Assembly (NCBI GenBank): GCA_022494885.1
Contig: JAGVSM010000452.1
Span: forward strand, 186,001 to 250,000
Length of the DNA: 64,000 nucleotides
Origin: Micrasema longulum
Lineage: Eukaryota > Arthropoda > Insecta > Trichoptera > Brachycentridae
Direction: 5' to 3'
The notes beneath the pieces are model-generated. The model had not been told where the DNA came from. It saw only the letters and a list, made by a program, of their open reading frames with translations, and did not search any database. Positions within the stretch are counted from its first letter, which is position 1. Every line of letters starts with the position of its first letter. Positions 46,466 through 60,920 of the stretch are shown here, one piece after another. The position numbers were made by a program, and so were the translations under genes.

Positions 46466-47720
46466 GATTTGTTTTATCTGTTTTTTTTATTGTGGCAATC
46501 TCGTGGGATAGTCAATTTAGTGCCAAATTAAATGGGTAGATGCAGAGATAATGTAGAACTATTACTAGTTGGTAGACGCGTAATGCTGCATTTCGAAAGA
46601 ACGTGTTAACTTTAATTTAATCTCCAACAAAGCGTTTTTTTTTTCTCAAAATAATATGTATTCAATAAATAAAAAAACAAGTAGGTTAGACATGAAAACA
46701 TTATTTAAACATTTCGCCTAGAAATTCAAAACATAACTAACTTTAATGATATGCAGATTGCCATTATGATGGGTGCATAGCATTACGTACAGTTCTGAAC
46801 ACTGAAATAGGCATTTATATTTCATTCTGCTAGAATATGAAGTAACTGCACGAACTATATTTTTACGATTTAGATAAAATACGATTTTGTTTTATTAGTC
46901 TTCAAATTAAATAGAGTAAATGATTAATACACAACCGTTTAAATACCTCAAATTTTATATCTTCTCATGTTATATATGTTTCATTATATAAATACGAGTG
47001 TGTACTGTACAACCAAAATGATCACTCTTAGCGTTGTAGCTTGTAGGTACCTACATCTAATGACTCATCCAATCTAACCCCAAAAATGACTCAACTACCT
47101 ATGAAACTTCTCATGTGTAAACCTACCGAAATTTGATGACGTCACTAAAATAAAAGCTTGCGCTATTTTAAAAGATTATTTTCGAATCATAAAATAAAAA
47201 GACAACTTCTTTAGAAATATAAAAATATTATTAAAGGTTAATTCTAACGATAACCTTTGTATTACGAGGGTATTAACGTAAGTTTTTACAGCTACTGTAC
47301 TTTAGTTCCCAAGCGCGTAGAGTTCCCTATGCTTTATAAAGTACTTCTAATAAAAGCTGCTGCATTTGTGAACAGTAAAGTGTTTCCATGTCTGCCTTTT
47401 ATACTATCTTTTTTTCTTCCAAAAATTATTTAGATAGAAACCATCGCATCAGCGCAGCGACGCCTAAATCATAGTTCACAAAATAGCATTCAAGCAACCA
47501 CGATTGCTAACGATAGGCGCCATAGATAATATGAAGAAACTTCTTCAGTAGAAATTACATGTAAAGATTTGTTGAAAATATCTAAACCTTATAGACCAAT
47601 ACTAGATTTTATCAAGGTTTATAGATAATTCAACTAAGTCAAATAACTTTTTGAGAAGCAAATATGGAATCCTTCTCAGAGAACTCTCTATCTCGGTTGA
47701 AATATCTATCAATCGAAATA
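46466..47720. other. Gene-free stretch
   Basis: AT-rich upstream region of the TEX47-like gene. No exon, element or RNA gene could be supported. Confidence 0.4.
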
Positions 47721-47730
47721 TTACATACTT

Positions 47731-47985
47731 GCAATTCGTGGTGTAATGGTCAGCGCGTTTGCCTACTATGCAAGAGGTCTCGGATTCGATTCCCGACATG
47801 GTTGATGTGAAGTATTTATTTAAAACGGTGTTTTTACACTAGAATATTTCATAGTCCCTGGACTGGTACCTGAAGCGTAAGACTCATCATCTTACCTGAA
47901 TGTAAGAAAAATGATCTAAATACGCTGCAATTGATGGATTGATGCAGTGCCTAATGCACCACTAGGTTCGGAAAGATGATGACAC
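47731..47985 (+). repeat. tRNA-derived SINE-A with target duplication
   Basis: Head TTCGTGGTGTAATGGTCAG (A box) and GGATTCGATTCCCGAC (B box); body CCCTGGACTGGTACCTGAAG, AAGACTCATCATCTTACC and ATGCAGTGCCTAATGCACC, ending GATGATGAC. TTACATAC occurs on both sides (47721-47728 and 47986-47993) as a probable 8 bp target duplication. Confidence 0.85.
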
Positions 47986-48051
47986 TTACATACCTTAAGC
48001 AATAAATAGATAAAGAACCCTCCTGCTTGCGAACCATTTTTAATCGAAATA

Positions 48052-48202
48052 GGTTGTGGTCTCATGGGTAGTGTCGTGGATCGTGGACTCCGGATCAGGA
48101 GGTCCGACCAGGTCTACCACAACTTCTTTCCCATTTTCTAAGACGGTTATTAACGACTTTAAGAAAATGGTCTCAAAATCGAAATATTTTGGAAAATCAT
48201 AA
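48052..48202 (+). repeat. tRNA-derived SINE-B, copy 3
   Basis: Head GGTTGTGGTCTCATGGGTAG and GGACTCCGGATCAGGAGGTC; body CCATTTTCTAAGACGG, AACGACTTTAAGAAAATGG and ATCATAAGAACGC. It follows a SINE-A copy by about 65 bp. Confidence 0.65.
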
Positions 48203-48253
48203 GAACGCAAATATTTATTTAATTAAAAAATTGATCATTTTCAAAAAGAATAT

Positions 48254-48401
48254 AAGGAATTTTTTCATGTCTATGTAGATATATTTTACAAAAGGCATTT
48301 TTATTATGTTTTGGAGTAGAGGAGAAAGAAAAAAATCCTCTACTCCAAAACATAATTAAAATGCATTTTTAAAAATATATCTACATAGACAAGAAAAATC
48401 C
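48254..48401. repeat. Long palindrome, about 65 bp arms, 12 nt loop
   Basis: Left arm 48254-48323 contains CATGTCTATGTAGATATAT, AGGCATTTTTATTATGTTTT and GGAGTAGAGGA; right arm 48336-48401 is its reverse complement with a few mismatches and small gaps. The loop is GAAAGAAAAAAA. RNA from either strand would form a long hairpin. Confidence 0.85.
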
Positions 48402-48407
48402 TCATCT

Positions 48408-48482
48408 GCACCTATTAGCTATTAGCACATAGGACGCTACATTGGTACACCGAAAGCAGCATTTTGTAATATTCATCTTCTA
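48408..48482 (-). repeat. SINE-A tail fragment
   Basis: The reverse complement reads AAAATGCTGCTTTCGGTGTA, CCAATGTAGCGTCCTATGTG, similar to the 3' third of SINE-A. Directly abuts the palindrome. Confidence 0.5.
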
Positions 48483-48704
48483 TCAACACGTTCGCGGTTA
48501 TGCCGGCGTATAAGTGTCAACAGCTATGGCCGTTAGTCTCAAAGACGTTGGTAGTGAACAGAAGGCCTGTGTAAAACTGAAATCATTTTAATAAATTATT
48601 ATGGCAAGACATATTGCGTCTCTATAAGAAACAGTCAGCAACAAGTGTCCCAGTGTGTTAGTTGAGTACTTCAAACTATCAACTGCTGGTTAATTATTTA
48701 AAGC

Positions 48705-49448
48705 TGGTGCGTTCGCAAAACTTACACAAACGCATTGTGTAGTATCTGTGAATAAGCGTATGGTATGACATCGCACGGCATACGCATTATAAAAACAATC
48801 TGTCTCTCTCGCGCTCAGACATTGACTACTATTGCTTTGTTAGTTGCTAATAAAATATACACAGGATGATTCAGCGTTCAACTAAATTTTGCTGCGATTC
48901 TTTAAAGTTAAAGTATATATTAATTAAGGCATGGATTGAAAACACTGGTTTATAAAGATATTTTGTCATTTAATCTAATCATGTATAGGTCGATTATCTA
49001 GTGCTGGCGTGTTTGCAAACTTACACAAACACATTTTTAATGTACAGAATTAAAAAAACTTTCATATTCAATTTGAGTCAAATGTGCTGTTTTTTTTTTT
49101 AATCCCTTCTGGATTAGAGCAAAAAATCAGTTAAGCAAATTTCATTCCCAAAAAAAAATCTGCCAAAAATGGCAGCAGAAAACTAGTATTTTTATTATTT
49201 TGTTTGTCAAAAATGACAAACACAAAATATTAAATTAAATAAGAAATGTTCTTGTGAAAAATAAATTAATATACAACATTTTCTAAACCCATTGTATTTT
49301 TGTTCATATACACAACCCTCTAATCCAACACGGAATTTTAAAAAACGATGGCATATTGGTAAAAATTTAATATAACCTTTTTATTCTAAAAATTAACAAC
49401 CTGTAGATTTTAAATGCATTTGTGTTAGTTTTGCGAACGCACCAGCTA
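48705..49448. mobile_element. Candidate non-autonomous TIR element, about 740 bp
   Basis: AGCTGGTGCGTTCGCAAAAC at the left (from 48705) recurs in reverse complement at the right end (to about 49448), followed on both sides by TTACACAAA-type or reverse sequence, giving 30-35 bp inverted ends. A third, direct copy (GCTGGCGTGTTTGCAAACTT) lies inside at about 49001. No transposase; no clear target duplication. Confidence 0.5.
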
Positions 49449-49455
49449 CAATTAA

Positions 49456-50507
49456 TCGACCAGTACTGTCCAATCAGAAGTGAAATATTCTAAAAAATGA
49501 AGTTGTGTCCGTATTGAGGATCCTATGAGAAGTGTCCGCTAAGTGGATATATTATTAAAGACATTCTAACTTAATACATATAAGTCATTTTACACAAATC
49601 TCATGGTTTATTGGTAAGCGTATTCGCATTCAATCCCAGAAATATCTTTTTGGAAAGTGTTTATACACTATAAAAGACACTATTTAGGATACAACCTACA
49701 CTTACTTATAAATGTAGTCATTTAAGATTTGTCCACTAAAATATTCCTCGAATATTATGAAAATGGTGCTATGTAAATTATTTATATTAATAAAAATACA
49801 GACAAAATTGTTTAGCATACTTATTAATTTTCGCAATGTAAAATAAAATAATAATAGGGGTGCTTATACAGTTCCAAATTAGAACTGGTTAAAAATGAAA
49901 ATATTTCATTTAAGGAAATTAATGTTCTCGCACCTTTTTTAAGTTTTGTCAGAATATCTCACTAGTGATCAGATTTAATAGTAAACATTTGGCGTAGGCT
50001 AAGAAAGTTTAACAACTTTTAACCTTGATATCCCCCATTCCAATGTGGACAAGTTTTAAATTAAAATGATTTCAGATTGAATAGTAATAAGAACACAAAA
50101 TTAGCATTATTGTTTTATTTGTCAAATTAACCAACTCATGTTGGAAGGTGTTTAATATCTAGATGTAGTAAAGATATTAATACATTTCAAAAAAATATTA
50201 TCACAGAAAAAAAACTCCCTCACTGACTCTTCGCGCAGGTACAAACACTCCCCCCGGATGTTGCAGATCCCAGTCACAAACTGACCACTTATTCCATCAC
50301 GTCCTACAAAGTTCAGCTTAACTCAGCGCCAATAAATAATTAAATATTTGAGAATAAATCATTTTCGATAAAACTAAAAATGGATGATCCTAGGTGATAT
50401 CGGAATGGATGAGTAAATACTGATGAACTTTAATACACCCTTAAATATTAATGGAATTAAAGTTAACAGATGGTGAGAAATTTTTCCTAGCAACTCTCGT
50501 CAGAAAC
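49456..50507. other. Non-coding region including the Rm62 3' UTR
   Basis: No coding sequence. A minus-strand AATAAA (TTTATT near 50114 on the + strand) could end the Rm62 transcript about 390 bp after its stop codon. Confidence 0.45.
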
Positions 50508-54283
<3,776 letters not shown>

Positions 54284-54285
<2 letters not shown>

Positions 54286-54662
54286 GTTGAAGTTTAGCGG
54301 AGACTCTGCGTTGATCACGCGATGTAAAGGGATTACACTTGGTATTATTAATCCCGTTTAGGTTGACGGAATGGGCTGGAGCTTATTTCTGTAAAAAAGG
54401 CGATAAATCGTAGATATAAAAACAGGTTGTTACGATAGATGAGACTTATGTTCTTCCGTAGGTAGAAAATATACAGATTAACAATAAAATATACTTTAAA
54501 TCTCTCGATTAAAGTTTCTTATTGAGGATTAATTAAACCACAGTAGGCAACATGCTCACCTGCTGACAGCCAAATTGGTAAAGAAAAATCTTATAACGAC
54601 ACTGAGCTACGAACCGGATGAACAGAAAACCGAACCACAGCGTACGAGGGACTAGAACTTTA
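54284..54662 (-). promoter_or_regulatory. Rm62 5' leader exons and promoter region
   Basis: Two non-coding leader exons can be placed. One ends at 54560 with the donor CAGCAG|GTGAGC. The next runs 54388-54284, starting after TTTTTTACAG and ending in AACAT|GTAAGT, so that AT is spliced to G (53461) to make the start codon. The transcription start should lie near or beyond 54640; no TATA box was seen. Confidence 0.6.
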
Positions 54663-57210
54663 CTCGCTGTTCGGAAAATATTATCGTCTGTGATTAGTAA
54701 GTAGTAAGTACCATAAAAATATTACAATATAAAAATACTTTTTTTTTTTTTATGATGACAAAGATCAAGATATGGGGCAAAATTAATTATTTTAGAAAAT
54801 AAGGAATGACTCTGATATATCTTCTATAAATTTACCTTTCTCCAAATATTTCTATCTTACATTTTTTAATTATTTTCGTAATAACATCATGAATGCTTCG
54901 AAACAAGTATTAATAATTTATTTTTTATTTTCGTTCTTTTTTTATGTACCTGGATCTGTTTAATTGTGATTTTATGCTGTAAATGACCTTAAGCCCAATG
55001 AAAAAAGTAATACATGCTTATTATTTTTATAAAAACGCACTGTCAGTCTACGTCATCTACGGAGTCTACGTTGCGGTGACCGGAATGGCACAGATGAATT
55101 TCTAAATCAAATAATACAAAAATAATTACGTAAAATGTTTAGTCTTACATAATTTTTTCGCCCCTTTTCTACAAAAGAAGACTGATTAATATATTATATA
55201 TCCCTAATACTTATATAATACATTACAGTCATAAACGTAATTCACTGTGGTAATCGAATATTTCCATAAATGATTATCTATATGGATGACACATTTTTTT
55301 AAAAAGATTAAAATAATTTTCTGGGAAAAAAAACTAAAACCAAAGATAACAAATATCTCAAAGGGCATAAATGGCATCAACTTTTCCTTAGGACAAAAAT
55401 AATAATCAATCGGGTAGTTATATAGGGAGAAAAATTTTTTTTAGTGCATTTCAACAGAAAAAAAACTATTTAGGAAGATAAGGTTATGGAATCGGACCGA
55501 TTATTTCCATAACTAATAGTACTAAGTCGTATACCCTCACAACCAGTTTATTTGCATACACCCCTTAGTACATTTATTCAATTTAAGACCTGTGCGCCGA
55601 TCAAAAAATGGGGCATAATGACCTAAAATGGACAGCGCGGCGGGTTTTATGAACATTCTGTATAACAGGTCAAATGATATGTTTTTTCTACAAAGTATGG
55701 AAAATAGATGATTGCACAGTATTATACTAATGTGTTAAATTTTTGTTTTTAAATACCTGTATTTTAAAATACAGTACCCCTTTATAACCCCGCACTTAAC
55801 TTCTCCAGTCCTGCCAGTAATTCGGGGTTTCTATACAGGCAGCCAAGTGAGTAGCTCGGTAATGTATACAATAAAACATAGCTTCTGCCGTTTAAATGCG
55901 TCATTATTTGGTGATTTTCAGTAATCCGGCAGTGCTCTGGTCCGATATCTGCCGTATTACCGAGAGATGCACTGTATGTAGGCTTTTGCTTAATGAAGCA
56001 CGACCATTACACCACCGCTTCCAGTAGGATTTTTCAGACAATGAAATATCAAGGTTTTCCATTTCATTTATTTCGAATGAATTAGATACATTAATTTTAT
56101 CCTTTTTCCTATTAATTTTTCGAAAAGAAACATTTATTGAAAAACAGTCAGTTAGCCGAAAAATTAAAAGATGAAATCTTCAAAATTTTTTTGAAACCTA
56201 TTTATAAGTAGCTAGGAAGCCCTATTACAGTGGTTACACAGTAATTATTATAAGTTTATGAAATTACACAGAACATCTAGGCTTGAGAAAAATCACATTG
56301 GATTTTTTGTGTTCTCACCGGGACTCGAACCCAGAACCTTTCGTGTGTGAGTCAAATATGTTGGCCATTACGCCACGTGGAAATTGATAAACTAAAATAT
56401 TGTGATGTCATATTTTTTCCTTTATCACCACGGCATATCCAAGGGATGTCCCCACACTGAGGTTGCGTATGTGACTTGGGTTTCAAAGGTTCCTTAGTGA
56501 TCGACACTACAGGGGAGCAAATATCACATTCGCTACTACCTAACAAATATTTGCTTTTTCTTTACTTACCTCAGACGACGCAATGAGGAAGTTCAGTGTT
56601 TTATTTTATATTTTTATTTGTTAATAGACTATTAAAATAAGCCAAAATTTTTTCATGTATCAAATTATCAACGTTATGTTTTTTGAAAGTATTTCATTTC
56701 TGAAATTACTCCGCATTTGACGTCTCAAGTTCTCTTCTGCTTCTTTGCGGTCAGTTCTGCCGATTGGTCTGTTGACTTACCATAAACCGGAAATTTTTCA
56801 CAACTCTCTTATACCAATGGGTTGATTCCAATTTTATTAATTCTTTTTTTTGTACATTTTCAAGAAACTGCTGTACAATTTAATGCTCTTATTTTTACCG
56901 CACATAAGAAAACATTTTTTATACCCAATTTCCCATAGGGCTAAACTTCCTCATTTGCTGTATTATTTCAAAAGCAATAAAAAGACGACCCTAAGATCAA
57001 AATTCTACTGAGTAAATTTTGCATTTTCTTTTAAACCGTTGCGTTAATTCAATGGTTAATTCAATTATCCGGATTTGTGAAAATCCGAATAACATCTGGC
57101 ACTCATTGATCCAGATAATTTGAGTTTTACTGTAAGTCGTAACTTTGACGAGAATTTCACTATAAGGTTGATTTACTTAATAAATATAAATAAATGAATA
57201 AAAAAATAAA
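54663..57210. other. Intergenic region between Rm62 and COX6B
   Basis: No gene found. Contains one tRNA-like SINE head (56308-56382). The rest is AT-rich, with one GC-richer stretch around 55790-55960 that I could not assign. Confidence 0.45.
56308..56382 (-). repeat. tRNA-like SINE head (SINE-D)
   Basis: The minus strand reads CCACGTGGCGTAATGGCC (A box) and TGGGTTCGAGTCCCGG (B box) with a paired T arm. There is no matching acceptor stem and the sequence continues into AT-rich DNA, so a SINE head is more likely than a tRNA gene. Confidence 0.6.
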
Positions 57211-57217
57211 AAACAGT

Positions 57218-57234
57218 TTTATTAATGGTTTATT
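57218..57234 (-). terminator. Poly(A) signals of COX6B
   Basis: Two minus-strand AATAAA hexamers (TTTATT at 57218-57223 and 57229-57234) lie about 135-150 bp after the COX6B stop codon. Confidence 0.65.
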
Positions 57235-57368
57235 AATATACAACTATGAACATGCCTCCTCGAAAGAAACTTTCATCACAAAACATAAAATAGCAACATA
57301 TTTAGAAGTGAATAAATATAGGTTGCAAGCAAACTGCTGGCTAAGGATTTGAATATGGAGAAAATAAT

Positions 57369-59138
57369 TTAAATTCTGCCTGGGAAGTTGCCATTGGAGC
57401 GCTGCTCATCCCACTTCTCCACCCACTCATCTGGGCACATAGAGGAATACACTCTCCGGAACCACTGGCATGGCTCGTAACTATTTCCCTTCACTTTCTG
57501 GCACCTGTGGAAGTCCAAGTAGCTTTGGTAGCAATACCTAGGGAGAAAAGAAACAAGATCATTCATTACACATGGCTAAATGGAAACGTTTTATTGTCAC
57601 TCACTGGGAAATCGCATGCTGAGGAATACATTTTACAAGTTGTATTTGAGAATTTAAAAAATAAAATATTATGAATATGCAATAAATGCACTAATATTTG
57701 GCATAGTGCTATCAATAACCTAATCGATTTCAACCTACAACAATGTTTTGTTTATTTCGCATCATATTTTTATACAAACTTTGCTGAATTTTAATACAAA
57801 AAATATTTATCCTTGCTACGCTAAGAATGAATGTCCACCAATACAGCAATAAATCTATGTAAGAGAAGCACGAAGATAGAACTCATAACAAGGAAGACAG
57901 AGACGCTGTTCTGTGGCCAGTGTTTGTGTGAAACAGATTCAGTTGGTTATTGATGGTGATAGGGCACGCACGCATGTCAAATGAGCGGTGTATTTATGAT
58001 ATTTAATTTATTATGGTATAACAGGGCTGAATTATGTTTATTTATATAAATTATGGAAAAGGTATAGTTAAACAGTATGTCTCCATGTTTTTTTATTTTG
58101 TATCAAATGTTTGAACTTTAGAATATTCTGTCTTTTGGTTGTGGTAACACGATGTTACATCACCGTGCGCAGAGGAATTATTTACTACAGTCTTTGTAAG
58201 AGCCAATGACTTGGTTCGTTGTATTAGATATTTTATTTACTTATTTAGTATATGTAACGGGTTAAGCCAATTACAACAGCTATATTCAGAAACATATGGA
58301 AAGAAACTGAACAAAAAAAACATAAAACTATGTAGCAAAAACAAACAAGGGCAATAAAATAATGGTATACAATATATTCAAGAACACTATCAACTTAAAA
58401 GATTTCAAACTAACCTATGCAAATCCATTTTTATCTCACACTGTGTTAACGATAGGAGAATATTAGGAAGTGGTTTTTTAAAACCATGTTCTACTGGTAC
58501 GTGTGTGATTTGCTAAGCAAGTTTTAAAGAAAGCTATACTAATTAAAACTCGATTTCTTAATTATATTCTCAAATTATTCCAGTGGAAACTAATTTTGGC
58601 TCAAATACCCTTTTTGTCAAGCTATCAACATCTTCGAAGAATTATGAGGAAAAATAGTATTTCATCCAGAATTGATAAAAAAGATACATCAAAATCTTGT
58701 CCATTTATAGCAATCATATTCAGTAGCTCAAAAATGATTTTATTGTATTATAAATCGCTAAATAATTTATTTTATTTTAAATCCACTGGTGTTTTTTAGT
58801 ATAGCGAAGTAATTTAGTAAGCATAACTTTTTAGAAAGTGGGTTTTAAGAAATTTAAACAAATCTCATCACGATTTAAAAAAATGTTTGATCAGATAGGA
58901 TGACCCATCTCAGCTTAGTGTTAATTATCTACCGATAAAATAAATACATGATAATATATTTTATTTATTTAATTAGTGGCCAACTTGTAGAACTTCATAT
59001 GCATTATTGAATTAAAAATGCACATATTTATATTAATACACAACAGTACCTCGTTTGATTCTGATTAGGGAAACGTGGATCGAATGGAGCAGTCCAAAAA
59101 TCTTCCGGGGATTTGAGTTCCTTCGCTGGCATAGACAT
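57369..59138 (-). CDS. COX6B1: Cytochrome c oxidase subunit 6B (COX6B)
   Basis: Nuclear-encoded subunit of respiratory complex IV on the intermembrane-space side. Two coding exons, 59138-59050 and 57537-57369, join at AG|G (Arg) to give 85 residues; human COX6B1 has 86. The N-terminal TAPFDPRFPNQNQTR is diagnostic. The twin cysteine pairs are intact: CX9C (CYQSYLDFHRC) and CX10C (CQWFRRVYSSMC), the disulfide motif used for Mia40-dependent import. The end EKWDEQRSNGNFPGRI is typical. The start ATG lies 4 bp after a splice acceptor (TTGTCCTCAG), so a leader exon exists upstream, yet the TRIR stop is only 157 bp away on the same strand. A second ATG two codons later is possible. Confidence 0.95.
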
Positions 59139-59298
59139 ATTGCTGAGGACAAAAGAAAATAAATATTAAAAAAATATACAAGCTGTTTTATACATGAATA
59201 TAATATTTAAATGTTATTGTAAATAGTGATTTACCATAGAAAAAAAAAACAACTGATAATAATAAAAAACTTAAAACTATTAATATGCTATACGTCTA

Positions 59299-60549
59299 TT
59301 AAAACAAAGGTCTAATTTTGCGTTCCTCATCACAAAAAGAATCCTTGTACTTTTTTACTTCTTTCATGTAAAGAGACCAAGCATCAGTTGGTGTGTTATC
59401 TACAGTTTGTTCCTCGATACTTTTCGGTTTTTTAACTACTCCAGTTTTCAAAACTCTTCCACCACGACGTTTTCCAACCAAAGGAAGAATGGGTTTTTTA
59501 ATTTCCTCTTGTGTATTGGGTACAGAGGAAGAGGCAGATTCCTCTTGAGCTTTTTGAGCTTCTTGTAATTTTTTAAACATTTCTAGAAAACTGCCATCAT
59601 TTTTAAATGGTGCAGTTGCAGGAGCTTGGTTTTGTAGTTCTGGATAATTACTTAATTTACTTCGAGATTGGGATTCTGTAGGGGCGATGGATCTCCTTTT
59701 GTCCATGCGTTTAAATTGACTGTGTTGTGGTTTCCTTGGATATTTTTTATCTTTAAAGGTATTGTACTGAGGTTCGAGAGATGAACTTCTACTTCGTCGC
59801 TGTTTTTTAATTGCACAACTTTTATTAATGTAAGTGCTGTCCATATTTTTTTTTGAAGAATGTTTCCCTAGAATATCATAGGAGTTAGAATTACTACTTT
59901 CGTAGGAGTGCGATCTCGATTCAAGTTTGGAAAACCCTGATGAACTGGATTGCAATTTAGCAATGCCTTTATTCTTGGAATCAATGTGAGAATTTTTAAG
60001 ATGTTCTTTTGACAAAGATTCACTGGATATGGATGTAGAACTGTCAGAACTTTTTGAACTCGAGGATCTCTTTCGGTATCTGCGAGATTTGTCATGTGTT
60101 CTGTGCTTTGGGGAAGAATATTTTTTTCGTCTTCTCGAAAACCTTTCCTCGGATAATGACCGACTTCTTGATTTTCTGTGACGTCTATCGGGAGATCTCG
60201 ACTTGCTTTTGAATTGAGGTTTTCGAGATTTATCGAGTCTGTAGATTTGCTGCGAAGATAGAGAATAGGTTGATAATGAATTATCAAGATCATTTCTTTT
60301 GCGATCTAAATCAACCGATACTTGGGAGTTGAAACCAGGTCTGATAGCTGGTTTATCAGATAGAAAATCATCGCCAGAATAGCCATGAGAGGGCCCGGAC
60401 GTTTGAGAATGATGACGAAACGAAGTTTGAGCAGTTCGTGGAAGTCCTAGGTTGCATGTTGCAGTGGATTCTGGAGGCGAAGGCGGAGGATCCTCAGCTC
60501 CAGGAGCACCCCCGTCCCATGTACTGCCTCCTCTGCCGAGTCGGGACAT
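59299..60549 (-). CDS. TRIR: TRIR (telomerase RNA component-interacting RNase) with long SR-rich region
   Basis: Orthologue of human TRIR (C19orf43), described as an exoribonuclease that interacts with telomerase RNA. The single coding exon gives 416 residues from the first in-frame ATG (60549), against about 176 in human. The conserved C-terminal third is clear: SFLEMFKKLQEAQ (320-), VGKRRGG then LKTGVVKK (358-), AWSLYMKEVKKYK and a final IRPLF (389-416). Residues about 100-250 are Arg/Ser-rich (RSPDRRHRKSRSRSLS, KKYSSPKHRTHDKSRRYRK), absent from the human protein as I remember it. The frame stays open upstream of the ATG to a probable splice acceptor (CTTCCTTGTAG, ending at 60607), and a donor CTACAT|GTAAGT near 60858 may end a leader exon. 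Function is from the family; the SR region has unknown role. Confidence 0.85.
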   Translation of the reverse strand: MSRLGRGGSTWDGGAPGAEDPPPSPPESTATCNLGLPRTAQTSFRHHSQTSGPSHGYSGDDFLSDKPAIRPGFNSQVSVDLDRKRNDLDNSLSTYSLSSQQIYRLDKSRKPQFKSKSRSPDRRHRKSRSRSLSEERFSRRRKKYSSPKHRTHDKSRRYRKRSSSSKSSDSSTSISSESLSKEHLKNSHIDSKNKGIAKLQSSSSGFSKLESRSHSYESSNSNSYDILGKHSSKKNMDSTYINKSCAIKKQRRSRSSSLEPQYNTFKDKKYPRKPQHSQFKRMDKRRSIAPTESQSRSKLSNYPELQNQAPATAPFKNDGSFLEMFKKLQEAQKAQEESASSSVPNTQEEIKKPILPLVGKRRGGRVLKTGVVKKPKSIEEQTVDNTPTDAWSLYMKEVKKYKDSFCDEERKIRPLF

Positions 60550-60606
60550 TGGACACGCAGCTCGCTCAGATAAAACTGCTCTTGTGGTTTGTAGGTTTGG
60601 TGACAC

Positions 60607-60920
60607 CTACAAGGAAGAGCACTTTTCGGTGTAAAATTATTTCTAAATTTCGAATTTCGTCTTTAATCCCGCAATGAAGTCCAATAAACGAGACTTATGA
60701 CTGACATTCATAGATTTCAAAATAATAATTACGTAATTAAACATAATCAAGAATAGGGTAATTTATTCAAAGTAATGAAAAAAGTAGGGTTTCAAAACAT
60801 TCACTAACTAATTTGACAAAAGTCGGGCTTGTCAAACTGATCAAGTTAAATCCACTTACATGTAGAAAGCTGTCCGACGATTTACGAATTCGCAAAATGG
60901 CCGAAGTCGGAAAATACTGT
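60607..60920 (-). promoter_or_regulatory. Probable TRIR leader exon, intron and promoter
   Basis: On the minus strand a GTAAGT donor (exon side ending near 60858) and an acceptor at 60607 would define a leader intron of about 250 bp. The promoter should lie near 60900-61000. The same leader could serve COX6B. Confidence 0.4.

Noticed and set aside
59868..60293. 141-codon open frame on the minus strand
   Set aside because: Out-of-frame shadow of the TRIR coding exon, which has the conserved protein in the other frame.
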